27,685 bases of DNA from Sperchopsis tessellata (taxonomy: Eukaryota; Arthropoda; Insecta; Coleoptera; Hydrophilidae). The translations under genes were made by a program, and so were the position numbers. Under the pieces are notes generated by a model that saw nothing but the letters and a program-made list of their open reading frames with translations, did not search any database and had not been told where the DNA came from. The stretch is from the NCBI GenBank assembly GCA_033557685.1, contig JAWQRN010000622.1, positions 1-27,685 on the forward strand. Reading direction: 5' to 3'. Shown here one piece after another: positions 10,190 to 19,491 of this stretch. Numbering within the stretch: position 1 is the first letter of the stretch; each line of letters begins with the position of its first letter.

Positions 10190-10992
10190 ATGCGTATGCC
10201 ATAGGTACAAAACACGACAGAGAAGATAGCACGTTTACTCCTCAAACATTCTATCAAGACTATTTTCCGAGCTTCGACCAAAATCAGCGGAATCATTCCT
10301 TCTTCGAAAGATTCAATTCATTGGCAATCTGCTAGAGTATACAGAATTTCATGTACATGTGGCTAAGTGTACATAGGTCAGACAAAAAGAATGGTCTCCA
10401 CTCGTAGAGAACACGAAAGGCAAACTTGTCTCAAACAGTTTTCTATATCTCCATGTTAGAACATAAATTAGAAACAGGCCATGATATTCTCTTTAAGGAC
10501 ATAAAAATTCTCGCCAATTCTTCTTACTACTTTTCTAGAATAAAAAGAGAGTGAGATAATGGGATGTCTCTCGCTTCCTCTTGGAAAACTATTCTATCGA
10601 AATTAACAAGTTCCGCAAGGGTTACGCCACACCGAGATCCTGTCGGCCAATAGGATAGCGGCGCACCACGTATTGCAAAGAAATTCATATATTGTATTGA
10701 GAAGGTTTCCTATTAGTGCGTCACTACTCTATATATATATATATATATATATCGGTAAACTACAAAAATCCATTTATTTCTTGACTAGCACTTGTGACAG
10801 CTACATGTTACTATTAGCACTTTTTAGAGCTGGTCGACACCTACATCTAGCACTTTTCAGAGCTACATGGCAATCTATAATTAGTAAAAGTTACAGGTCT
10901 TGATAATGCCCCTGTAACAGTGGACGAAACATCGGCAAAACCCAAAGCCAACACATGGTTATCTCTGGAAAATCTGATGATAAATACAAAGT
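10190..10992 (+). mobile_element. Penelope-like element 3' part, plus-strand copy (spacer and right arm)
   Basis: The + strand begins with the region between reverse transcriptase and endonuclease (GACAGAGAAGATAGCACGTT at about 10214), also present in the minus-strand copy at 15.9-16.06 kb. It then gives VYRISCTCG (10337-10363), a stop, VYIGQTKRMVSTR and REHERQTCLKQFSISP: a GIY-YIG endonuclease with at least two stop codons and a lost codon. The right arm includes a (TA)n tract at about 10726-10752 and the terminal repeat with its hammerhead-like block. The short minus-strand reading over 10190-10232 is antisense to this copy, not the start of a gene. Confidence 0.72.
10899..10935 (+). ncRNA. 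Hammerhead-like motif, plus-strand copy
   Basis: CTTGATAATG, a hairpin CCCCTGTAACAGTGG, then ACGAAACATCGGC. Hammerhead ribozymes are known from Penelope-like terminal repeats, and this sits in the equivalent place. A possible short stem III is GGC...GCC just downstream (about 10933-10951). The first core block is TTGATAA, not CTGATGA. Confidence 0.32.
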
Positions 10993-11184
10993 AGTATTGT
11001 CACATTTCACAACTTCACACTATTTTGCAATTTGTTATTTGTAAAATGTTGATTAAGACATCTTGGATTATTAATGTTTGTAGTATCTCTTCGATATCTT
11101 AGAATATATGTCCAAATTATGTTTTCACCTTTTAGTTAGGTATAAAATGAAATCATTACCAATTGGTATTATTTATCATATTAG
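10993..11184. other. Intron segment before terminal exon B
   Basis: Short AT-rich intron sequence ending in ATCATATTAG, the acceptor of exon B. Confidence 0.55.
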
Positions 11185-11327
11185 GTGTAATGATGATGAC
11201 CCGTTGTATGCCTATACGCTTGGAACCGAAGATATTTAATGCTGATCATCCATTTATGTTTGCACTTAAACATCAATCCGATGTGCTTTTCGCTGGAAGA
11301 CTCATACAACCATCTGAAGCGCAATAA
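11185..11327 (+). CDS. Serpin alternative terminal exon B: Arg-Cys RCL
   Basis: It follows the acceptor ATTAG in the same phase as exon A (G plus GT gives Gly) and reads 46 codons to TAA. The order is VMMMTRCMPIRLEPKIF, then NADHPFMFAL, then DVLFAGRLIQP, and the end SEAQ. DHPF and the VLFAGR strand are the conserved serpin C-terminus. Counting P15 from the hinge glycine places Arg at P1 and Cys at P1', so a trypsin-like target such as a clip-domain or digestive protease is the natural inference. It lacks the dibasic loop and the ER-retrieval tail of exon A, so this isoform should be secreted normally. Length and phase agree with its partners, and there are no disabling changes. Confidence 0.92.
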
Positions 11328-14300
11328 TCAAAGTTTCATATTAAAATTTAACAGTACTTTAGTATTATTGAAAATGTATTACTTACTTTGTATTTATTTA
11401 TGATAAGATCATTTTTTAACATTCTATAATATTTTAAAGCATTTTGAAATATGTAGTAAAAATAGGTATAAATATACACGTATGTGTAGGTGTATTGTTA
11501 TTATTAGAGATTACTCAGAATAATTTGTATTACATATTTAATTTTTCAAATTTACCTTGTCAAAAAAGATAAGCGTAATCTTTCATCTTTGATTTTAATC
11601 TTTATCCGTATTGGTACAACATAGTATAATAATTCAGGTTTTAATTACATTTCATTACATTACATTGACTCGGAAACATCTGGAAAGTCCGCAAGAATCA
11701 TAGGCAAACTAACAGAAAATGCTTACTAACAATTAAATGTAAATTAAATAATTTAAAAAAGTATGTTCTAACCCCAGTAACCCAGAATAAATGGAAGTTA
11801 TGATGTGTAGTTTCAAGTGATATAAAAAGAAGTGTCTTTACTGTAATTCAATTTTGTCTGAATAATTTCAATACACCTTTTGAGAGTAATACAGAAAATA
11901 CACTGATAACAATCAGTATATATAAAGAACAAGTCCCAACTCATCAACTTTATTTTTTGCGATTGGTACGTCACAGTGTTCGACCTGTATTCTATATATA
12001 TATACGTATATAATTTTATTGTTAACATGTCATTGATTTATTAGATTTGTATAAGTATGTTTTTACACTTAACTAAACTGTTCTTTTTTGTATATTTCTA
12101 TGTTAAATTATATTGTTAAAAAAATGTTAGCCTTATTTTCAAGAAATAAATATATGACCTAGCTAATGTGCTTTAGTATTAAACTACCCCATTGTCAAAA
12201 ATCATGTAAAATATAAACACAGAATATTTCATTACGGTTAAGTCTAGGATAATGAATCCTATGATGTGGTCACAGTATTTGAATTTACACTATTTGAAGT
12301 TATAATTATATATAATATATGGTAAATAGTTAATGCACAAGGCAATGAAAAATTTAAAGCTTTTAAAATTATATCTTTATTATTAAAATATTACTTAAAA
12401 TAATAATAAAAATATACATCTAATTATAATTTAAGTGTTAACAAAGTCGCAGGAAAATTTAAGAAAGCAAAACCCAACAAATCAATTCAAAATATTGTTC
12501 ATAAAGTTAACTTACATTGTCAGAAATATGTGCATTCGAGGAACACACACAAAATATGTGAAAGGGTTTATATGCAATAGACATAGGGAGCCAGCCATCA
12601 AAACAATTAACTGAATTTTGTCAAAATTTGTTTCCTTTTTAGTTGCATTTATTTGATTTTATAATTGTACGAAACATTTCACTTATTGTTAACTTTATTG
12701 TTATTTTCAAAATCTAAAATTTGTATGTGTTCTTAGTTATATAGGTTTGTATGCAAGTGTTGAATTGATGCAGTACTGTTAGGTTTAAGTCAATTGCCCT
12801 ATTGATGTTGTGTCTGTATTTTAATTTTTGTGATGTGGTCCCAGTTTATATTTGTCTACGATCTTTGCTTGGAATTTCGTATATTAAATTTCAGCAATAA
12901 TTTATGTCAACATTGAATTTTAAGTTACTGTACAATTTTTCCCCTTTATTATATACAAAACTAGGTTAATATTAAATTTGATAGTTTTATTAAAATTGTG
13001 TGAAGATTTGTTAGGGAATGGAATTTTAGAATGTATGTTTGTTTATATATGAGTTAGTAGTTTGTGTATTATATCTAATTTTATTTATGGTGTTGAGGAT
13101 TATATTTACTGGAATATTGTTTTTTTTTCATGAAATTACTTTTAATTTGTTAATATTTTTATTAAAATTTAAATCATCTGCAATTTTCCTTTTTTATAAT
13201 CGTCAGTACATTAAGTTTTTATTAGGAAAGAAAAGAAGAAAACCATTGGGTTGGTACCAGTCTGTCGTTATAATATTGCTTTATCCCTTATAACTTAAAC
13301 ATCTAAAAATTAAATTATTTGGCTAATTTCTATTTCAATTGTAAACTTTAATTTAGCTTGATATGAACTAAAATCAGTTACTAAGTCATCAATTTTATAC
13401 GTTAATAATACGTCGTCATCATATCTATACTACCAATGAAAATAGAAAATCTAGTGCACAAAAGAAAATAATACATTTACGGTAACTTTGACTATTTAGA
13501 TATTTCTAAGTACTTAATGGGTATCTAAATCATAAGGTTATAAGTACAAGTGTCGTGTAATAGATAACCAAAGGTGATCCAATCTGAAATAAATTTTAAT
13601 TGTTTGATATATTAAATTAAAATGTACATTATTGCTTAAATGTGAAATATTATACTAGACCATATTTCATAGTTTGCACAAACTAACACCCTTTTAGTGT
13701 CTAATAACTTATGTAGTATGATCTCACTAATGTCATATTATCTATAAAATATCAAACTTTCTTTCGTTTGTAGTAACATTTGTAGTAAGATTTTCTTAAT
13801 TTGTTAGTAATTTTGTTTGATCTACTGAATATTGCTGTGTAATATGTGGTCTAACTTACTGTAATTTTAATTTATTAGATTTTAACACATCGAATAATTT
13901 GTGTATTAAACAAAAATGTCACAATCAACAGAAGTAGCTGGCTCTGATGATGGTAAAAAAGGCACTCGTCTCCACTTTTTTGCTTAGTGGTGTAGGAGAT
14001 TATAACCTAACACTAATTAAAATGTTGCAGGAATTAAATCTTACAGAAGAATAAGTTATATTGATGATTACATACATTTACTTCCATTATATAATAGAAA
14101 TGACATTATTATATATACCAAGAAAACTTAACGAGAGCCATATGGTGGTTTAAACAGAAATACCTCTTTTAACTTAAACACAAATGGACCAGAATTTGTT
14201 TACATTTACTCCCTTTGATGATGATATAAACATACCGCTGATTAAAAGAACAATGCAGCACTTAAGATCGGATTTCTTTGTCGAACTAAATTGGATGAGT

Positions 14301-15196
14301 GTTGCAAAATAAAACCCCTTTGTAGGAAGTGGTTGATTCTGATAACAATTTTGAATCTTTACTTTTTGCATGAATGCTTACCCGGTTATCTTAGTTCAAC
14401 CAAAGGGTCTAGTGTAAAGTGATTCCTTTTAGTTTTGTCTGTTTTTAAACTTGTTTATATCACAAAACTCATGCAACAAAAATGGTTTGTGTTACAAGTC
14501 AGTATATAGTATTTCTATCAAACCACCTACACATCATTTAGTTGTTATGTTAAATTGCCATCTTTATTATATAATTTCGGAAATTTTGTTTCACTTGACA
14601 TGTAGAATCATATTATGTATATGATATCAATTCCACCTATTCTTGATATGACAAATTAAGAAATAACATAAAAATTTGACATTTGGTGTAGTTTAGGACA
14701 CTAGTACACTGAACTTTCTGTAGTTCAACAAATAAAGAAAAATATTAAACCTTAATAATAGTAAAGAACATACTTAGTACAATATTGTTGTTTTCTGTAA
14801 TATAGCTTCATTTCTACCAGGTACGTGAATATTTATCATAAAATAAGTTTTTCTTACTAAAATATACTTTGCTGTCCTTTTAATTAGCAACATACGAAAA
14901 TGTATGACCTATAAATTTTAGACGTCCATTTCAAATTTAACATATTGAATTCAGATAGATCTTTGGTTTCCAAATATTTGGATAAGATATTTACTTTTTA
15001 CTTGTCTAAAATTATAACGTTCCATTTCAGAAGAGAAGTTTTGAATCGGTAGTAATGAAGGAAAAGCCCAATTTATTACATTGTATAATTGCAGTTACTG
15101 GTTGAGTAATGCCTTGTAGGTATATATTCCTATATCTAGTATGTATCGTTGCGGATTTGGACAACTTTAATATTAATCTATTGAAGACATCCAAAC
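11328..15196. other. Long AT-rich stretch after exon B, no gene recognised
   Basis: It should hold the exon B 3' UTR (the first AATAAA noticed is near 11786) and intron leading to exon C. A 13039-13293 open frame is a T-rich hydrophobic frame without motif. An acceptor-like site at 13222-13227 leads to only about 22 codons (GKKRRKPLGW...) without a DHPF block. No transposon protein was recognised. Confidence 0.45.
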
Positions 15197-15371
15197 TTAG
15201 ATGAACAACTCTATGATAGTCTGCTTGGTAGCTCTTAATAGGTTGATGGCGTAAGAAGTGAGGGGCTTGTTCAAATTCTTTAAGCCTTTACATTCAATAT
15301 CATCTAGTAAGGACGTTAACAGTGAGTCCCATATATTGCTTGACCAAGACCAAATATATAATACAGACCCC
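15197..15371 (-). other. Unrecognised minus-strand open frame, probably a transposon fragment
   Basis: The minus strand is open for about 58 codons between a TAG and a TAA, without an ATG start. It includes SSNIWDSLLTSLLDDIE and GLKNLNKPLTSYAINLLRAT. The normal-looking amino-acid use and raised GC against the AT-rich surroundings suggest once-coding DNA. I do not recognise the family. Neighbouring mariner and Penelope pieces make a mobile-element origin likely. Confidence 0.25.
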
Positions 15372-15599
15372 TATTCCATGTAGAATACTACATAGTACAA
15401 AATTGCAAGGTATAGTAGCCTAATCATTGTACAACATACTTTAAACCATTGCTTCTTTGATCATCCATAAAAATTCTCAATAAATTCTCATAATATGTTT
15501 ATAGTCATTCTTTTAATTTTGAGCTAAGAAAAAGGATAGATATGATTATACTTATATACAGTAGATTAAAACTTGTCATTATTCAAGTTCATATTAATA

Positions 15600-15905
15600 T
15601 TTTAGGTTATTCCAAAAATAATGGTTTTAACATTCAAATTCAATAAAACAACTTGAATGTAATAATTTATTAATCAAAAAAAAAATGGCATTTTTGCCAA
15701 CTAATTATAAGTTTATTTATACATGTACGATAAAACAGAAGCATTAGAATCAAATAATTCTTTAAAGATATTTTCTGTTGGTTCTGTGTTATTGAATTTT
15801 TTACCATAAATGATTATCCAATTGCTTGAAAAATCAGTTTGCGATAGATCGGGTGAGTATGGCGCATGAAATAATATTTCATAGCTCAACTAGTTAATTT
15901 TTCTG
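15600..15905 (-). mobile_element. Mariner (Tc1/mariner) 3' fragment with transposase C-terminus
   Basis: On the minus strand from about 15905 it reads a degenerate KIN.LSYEILFHAPYSPDLSQTDF, then YGKKFNNTEPTENIFKELF. This is the mariner C-terminal region KLNELGYE.L.HPPYSPDL.P.D, in which the final D is the third catalytic residue. A stop codon interrupts the first part. TTAGGTTATTCCAAAAATAA at 15603 resembles a mariner terminal repeat and marks the 3' end. The element is truncated at about 15905, where Penelope-derived sequence begins, so most of the transposase is missing. Confidence 0.65.
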
Positions 15906-15909
15906 ATTA

Positions 15910-16650
15910 GAATCTGATTAGAATTCTGTATACAGCGGATTGCAAAGGAATTGAATCTTTCGAAGAAAGGATGATTTCGTTGATTTTGATCGAAGGTCAG
16001 AAAATAGTCTTGATAGAATGTTTGCGGAGTAAACGTGCTATCTTCTCTGTCTAATTTTGTACACATGGCAAGTAAGTATGTCCAATAATATCCAGATTCT
16101 GGCTAGAAGGAACGGGATTTTTAAAACTCTGGATGGCCCTTTGAATAACTAAAGATTTGTACTCGTTGTGCATGAGCATAATCTTGTCCTTACTAAAAGC
16201 TGAAAGCTCTGTAGACCAGAGAATTGACTACTGACATTTTCTGAGAAGGGTGATGTGAAGATGTGGCGTGGAGGTACCTATTAGTATGTGTGGGATTGCG
16301 ATAGACTAAATGGCTCAGTGCTCCATCAACATGCCTTACAACAAGTACATCCAAGAATCAGATTGCCCCAGAGACCATTGTGAATTGGATATCGGTGTGG
16401 TGACTATTAATGTGTCATAACCAAACTATGGGGCCATACCACAAAAGTCATCCACATATTTAAACCAACATTTCAGTTTCAGGGGAGCAGAAGCTAAAGC
16501 TTGTTCTTCGAAAGCTTCTATAAATTTTTTTACGATGACAGGGGAGAGTGGGGATCCCATAGAGGCACCAGAAGTTTGGTCATAGAACTCACCACGGAAC
16601 ATAAAATATGTTGATCTCAGGCATATATCAGCTAAGTCCACTATAGTGCA
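15910..16650 (-). pseudogene. Penelope-like element reverse-transcriptase fragment
   Basis: The minus-strand frame at 16641-16426 encodes TYFMFRGEFYDQTSGASMGS, then PLSPVIVKKFIEAFE and WFKYVDDF. These are the Penelope RT blocks G.AMGSPLSPVIA...ME.FE and the catalytic YVDD. Lower coordinates continue in other frames through SPHRYPIHN, ALSHLVYR and RYLHATSSHHPSQK-like text (the PLE region after YVDD). It then reaches the linker CTTCTCTGTC at about 16052, shared with the + copy at 10214. The GIY-YIG domain is missing, cut off near 15915. The upstream RT is lost where a SINE begins at about 16652. Several frameshifts and stops make it inactive. Confidence 0.72.
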
Positions 16651-16651
16651 T

Positions 16652-16943
16652 GTTTATTTAACGTCGGCCTATTTCTGTTGCTATGGCTAATCACCGACGC
16701 CAGGGATTAGGCTCCCTCACCTGGACATTTTTCCGCATCAGTGTTCCAACTGGAATTGGATTTTTTTACATACACGTGGTCTTCATTATCTACAATACAT
16801 GGGACCCCCGTTTTACCTCCCTCCCGGAAGACTAGCACTACAAAGACTTTTCTCTAATCACAAAAAGCCGACCGTCTCTGGGACTCGAACCCTAGACCCC
16901 ACGCTTTGTAGCCTAGTACTTAGCCACTGAGCTACGAGACGGC
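16652..16943 (-). mobile_element. tRNA-derived SINE, copy 1
   Basis: The head lies at high coordinates on the minus strand. GTCTCGTAGCTCAGTGGCTA (A box) and GGGTTCGAGTCCC (B box, complement at 16880-16892) form a tRNA-like RNA polymerase III promoter at 16872-16943. The body runs down to TTTATTTAACGTCGG at 16652. A second copy about 1.2 kb away shows the same order. It directly borders the Penelope RT fragment and may have inserted into it. Confidence 0.75.
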
Positions 16944-17861
16944 TTTTTTAAAACTAAAATTACAAAATACGTTAATGTGCATATCTGTACAACTTTTATG
17001 GGATGAAAAGGCAATGGTTACAAATAAATAGCAGATTGAAGTGAATATGTCTTTTGAACCGATCATTAAAAGTTTAAAAAACCTCCAATAATTAAAAACC
17101 GGGTCAAATTTTTAATCAAATACTCATATGATAATACAGAAGTTACAGCAGATGAAATATGTGATTTTATAGTAGTATTTTTTTATTAGTGTGAATACGA
17201 AAAAAGTGACTTGCCTTTAGAAATATCTAGTTTTCAGTCAATCTTGGTCTAGATTAAGTGTAGTTCACATGACTTCTCAATCGAAAATTCTTGGTTAGTT
17301 ATAATTCATCATAAGTTCCAAATTCCAAAGATCAGCATTGTAGGCCTATACTTGGCATGACATGCTACAGCTAATAACTATTGATTGTTTTAGCAAAAAG
17401 CCATTTTCCACACCATTAATCTTATCTGCTTAGGTAATGAGATATATTTTCGTGATTTAGCCAAATTAGAAAATTTAAGCTATAACGATGACTGCTAAGT
17501 GGAGAAGTACCACTCGTGGTATTAAAAATTTTTCTGAATTTATGTTGGAAAAAAATTAATGAAAACTCCCAATTTCTACACATAATATGTCTCTTCTCTT
17601 ATGTGGCTTACTTTACTCTGCATGGAGAGGTAAATTTGTTAATTCCAAGTATTAGGTGCAAAAACATATCTTTTTTAACAGCAAGCACCCAAACACTTCA
17701 AAAATTTAATGTACGTGCAGGTATTACAACTGTAATACAATGGGACCATTGATAGGAATATAACTTCTGATAACTACTTGCATTGAACACTTTAAATTTA
17801 CTGGAAATGTAAGACATACCAGCAGCAACTCATTATTATATACAAACTTAATTAAACTTTA
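16944..17861. other. Intron between the two SINE copies; holds one copy of a duplicated block
   Basis: AT-rich DNA. The 17288-17393 stretch (from TTGGTTAGT to GCTACAGCTAATAACTA) resembles 19641-19755, just after terminal exon C. No gene was recognised. The open frame at 17516-17752 has no motif. Confidence 0.5.
17288..17393 (+). repeat. Duplicated block, copy 1
   Basis: It shares TTGGTTAGT, TATAATTCA.CATAA, CAAA..CCAAAGATC, TGTAG.CTAT, TTG...T and CTACAGCTAATAA in the same order as 19641-19755, with small indels. It may be a dispersed repeat or a trace of local duplication. Confidence 0.55.
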
Positions 17862-17865
17862 TTTG

Positions 17866-18162
17866 TTTATTTAACGTCGGCCTATTTCTGCAGCTACGGC
17901 CAATCACCGACGCCAGGTATTTGGCTCCCTCACCTGGGAATTTTGCAGCATCCAGTGTTCCAACTGGAATTGGGTTCTTTTACTTGCACGTGGTCTTCAT
18001 TTTACCTACAATAAATGGGACCCACCATTTTACGTCCCTCCCGGAAGACTAGCACTACAAAGACTTTTCCCTAATCACAAAAAACCGACCGCCTCTGGGA
18101 CTCGAACCTGAGACCCCACTCTTAGTAGCCTAGTACTTAGCCACTGAGCTAACGAGATAGCT
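17866..18162 (-). mobile_element. tRNA-derived SINE, copy 2
   Basis: The layout and orientation match the copy at 16652-16943: body from TTTATTTAACGTCGGCC, then CCCGGAAGACTAGCACTACA, then the inverted tRNA-like head with B box GGTTCGAGTCCC and A box TAGCTCAGTGG. It is flanked by CTTAATTA at 17847-17854 and about 18161-18168, a plausible target-site duplication. Confidence 0.75.
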
Positions 18163-18168
18163 TAATTA

Positions 18169-19337
18169 TACAGAACGGATGTGTAAACCTTACTGTTTTG
18201 GACAAGGAGGTGAAATAAACTATTCCAACTTCCGTTGTAGATCATTTTAAAATTACTACTTGTGCTTCCACTGGACTTGATAGAAATATATTAAATACCG
18301 TATTAAACAATTTTATGGTAATTACTACATTCATTACACGCACACTTTTTTCAACACCTATAAGATACGGACACAGGTTCCTGTAACAGGACAAGCCATT
18401 CTTGGTGAAATTGAAACTTTCAATATGTTGGTTTGAAGACTATGCAAGTGTCAATATATAAATAATAAAAATGGCATGATAACTTAGTAGTTCCATAAAT
18501 TCTATACCTATATTAATGCGCTGTGTAGAATTTAAAATGGACCAGAGAATTATGTAGTGATTGTCAAGTCAAAATTATGTGTTATGATTCTGAAACCATA
18601 TTCAAATTTAATGAATTTAATAAAAAGACAAAAAAACATGTTCAAAGCCAATATACTGAAGCAAAATATTGATAAGTTCTTTGTATTTTAGAAGAAATTA
18701 TGAATAGATAGTACATGAAGCACAAGATATATTGAAAATTAAAAACTGATTTATTGTTAATATAGATTATAATAAACCATCATCTATACTAAAAGGTTTT
18801 AGTGTTGAAGGAAAACATTGTAAATAAATAAATATGTAAACTTATAAAAAGAACATCACCAAATAAATATTATAGATAGATTATAGCATTAATGTTATAG
18901 TACAGATATTTGCAATACCCCTGTATATTATCTTTTAATCTAAGCTCATAGATATGTTTATGATATGTATATACTAGATATGTTTCTAACCAAAGCTGAA
19001 CCGGAAATCAGAAAATACCGTTATTTTTAGATTTAACAGAACAAAATCCAAAAAATTAAATGTGTTGAACCAGAATTTAACCAAAAAGCAATTATTTCAC
19101 TCTGTTATTTCAGTTTGCGTCGAAAACATTAAACATGCTGTTAAATCCATTTTCCAATTTATTATATTATCCATGGCTACCAGAGCGAAAACCGGTAAAA
19201 AAAAATTACAGTTAAATGCCCTAGTTTCTGAATGCCACATATAGAAAAATAAGTGAAAGTACAAAAACATCAAGCTTTAAATAAATTGACCTTTTTACTT
19301 TTGTTTATAATACTGTAAGTTTGTTTTCTTGTTTTAG
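18169..19337. other. Intron before terminal exon C
   Basis: AT-rich DNA without recognised genes. It ends in TTTGTTTTCTTGTTTTAG, a strong polypyrimidine tract and acceptor for the third serpin terminal exon. Confidence 0.6.
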
Positions 19338-19491
19338 GGGTGATTATATCACCATCTTATTTAGGAAGCAATATTAGAATTAAAAAACCATAGTTATGGA
19401 CCATCCTTTCATTGTTCTTGTTCAGGCAAATGTTAATTCCATCAATAATATTCTATTTTATGGAAAAATTAACCTACCACCAAAAATATAA
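19338..19491 (+). pseudogene. Serpin alternative terminal exon C, broken by a one-base frameshift
   Basis: After an excellent acceptor (TTGTTTTAG), the phase matches exons A and B (G plus GG gives Gly). It reads VIISPSYLGSNIRIKKP and hits TAG at 19391. One frame over, starting at 19390, the serpin C-terminus continues: IVMDHPFIVLVQ, then INNILFYGKINLPPKI and TAA at 19489-19491. The DHPF and ILFYGK blocks are intact. The break sits at a run of six A (19382-19387). A seven-A run would make the exon 155 nt, exactly two bases plus 51 codons, so a missing A (real or an assembly error) explains everything. The expected P1-P1' by count is Ser-Tyr, or Tyr-Leu if the loop is one longer, so a chymotrypsin-like target is possible. 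AATAAA at 19527 lies 36 bp after the stop. There is no ER signal. Confidence 0.82.

Larger units (their letters stand above)
9694..10992. repeat. Large imperfect inverted repeat formed by two Penelope 3' ends
   Basis: Left arm 9694-10189 and right arm about 10361-10992 are inverted copies around a spacer of about 170 bp. Matching blocks from the outside inwards are: GAGATAACCATGTGTTGGCT; the hammerhead-like block; the AGCACTT microrepeats; AATAGGAAACCTTC; ATCCTATTGGCCGACAGGAT; and the GIY-YIG coding block. The length difference is a deletion in the left arm plus the TA tract in the right. Confidence 0.75.

Noticed and set aside
10190..10232. Apparent N-terminus MLSSLSCFVPMAYAL of a minus-strand GIY-YIG protein
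   Set aside because: Homology to Penelope endonuclease starts only at YIG. The preceding residues are antisense to the opposite-strand copy, across the inversion junction.
13039..13293. 84-codon hydrophobic open frame, and an acceptor-like site at 13227 followed by GKKRRKPLGW
   Set aside because: It is a T-rich frame typical of AT-rich DNA. The short basic stretch is tempting as another furin-type loop, but no DHPF or ILF.G block follows and the frame ends after about 22 codons.
16872..16943. tRNA-like sequence on the minus strand (also at about 18090-18162)
   Set aside because: Both copies are joined to the same roughly 220-bp body, so they are SINE heads rather than tRNA genes. The anticodon arm is not well formed.
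17066..17183. Open frame with EVTADEICDFIVVFFY, reminiscent of the FTADHPF strand
   Set aside because: Only a few residues match. There is no acceptor in the right phase and no following ILF.G strand.
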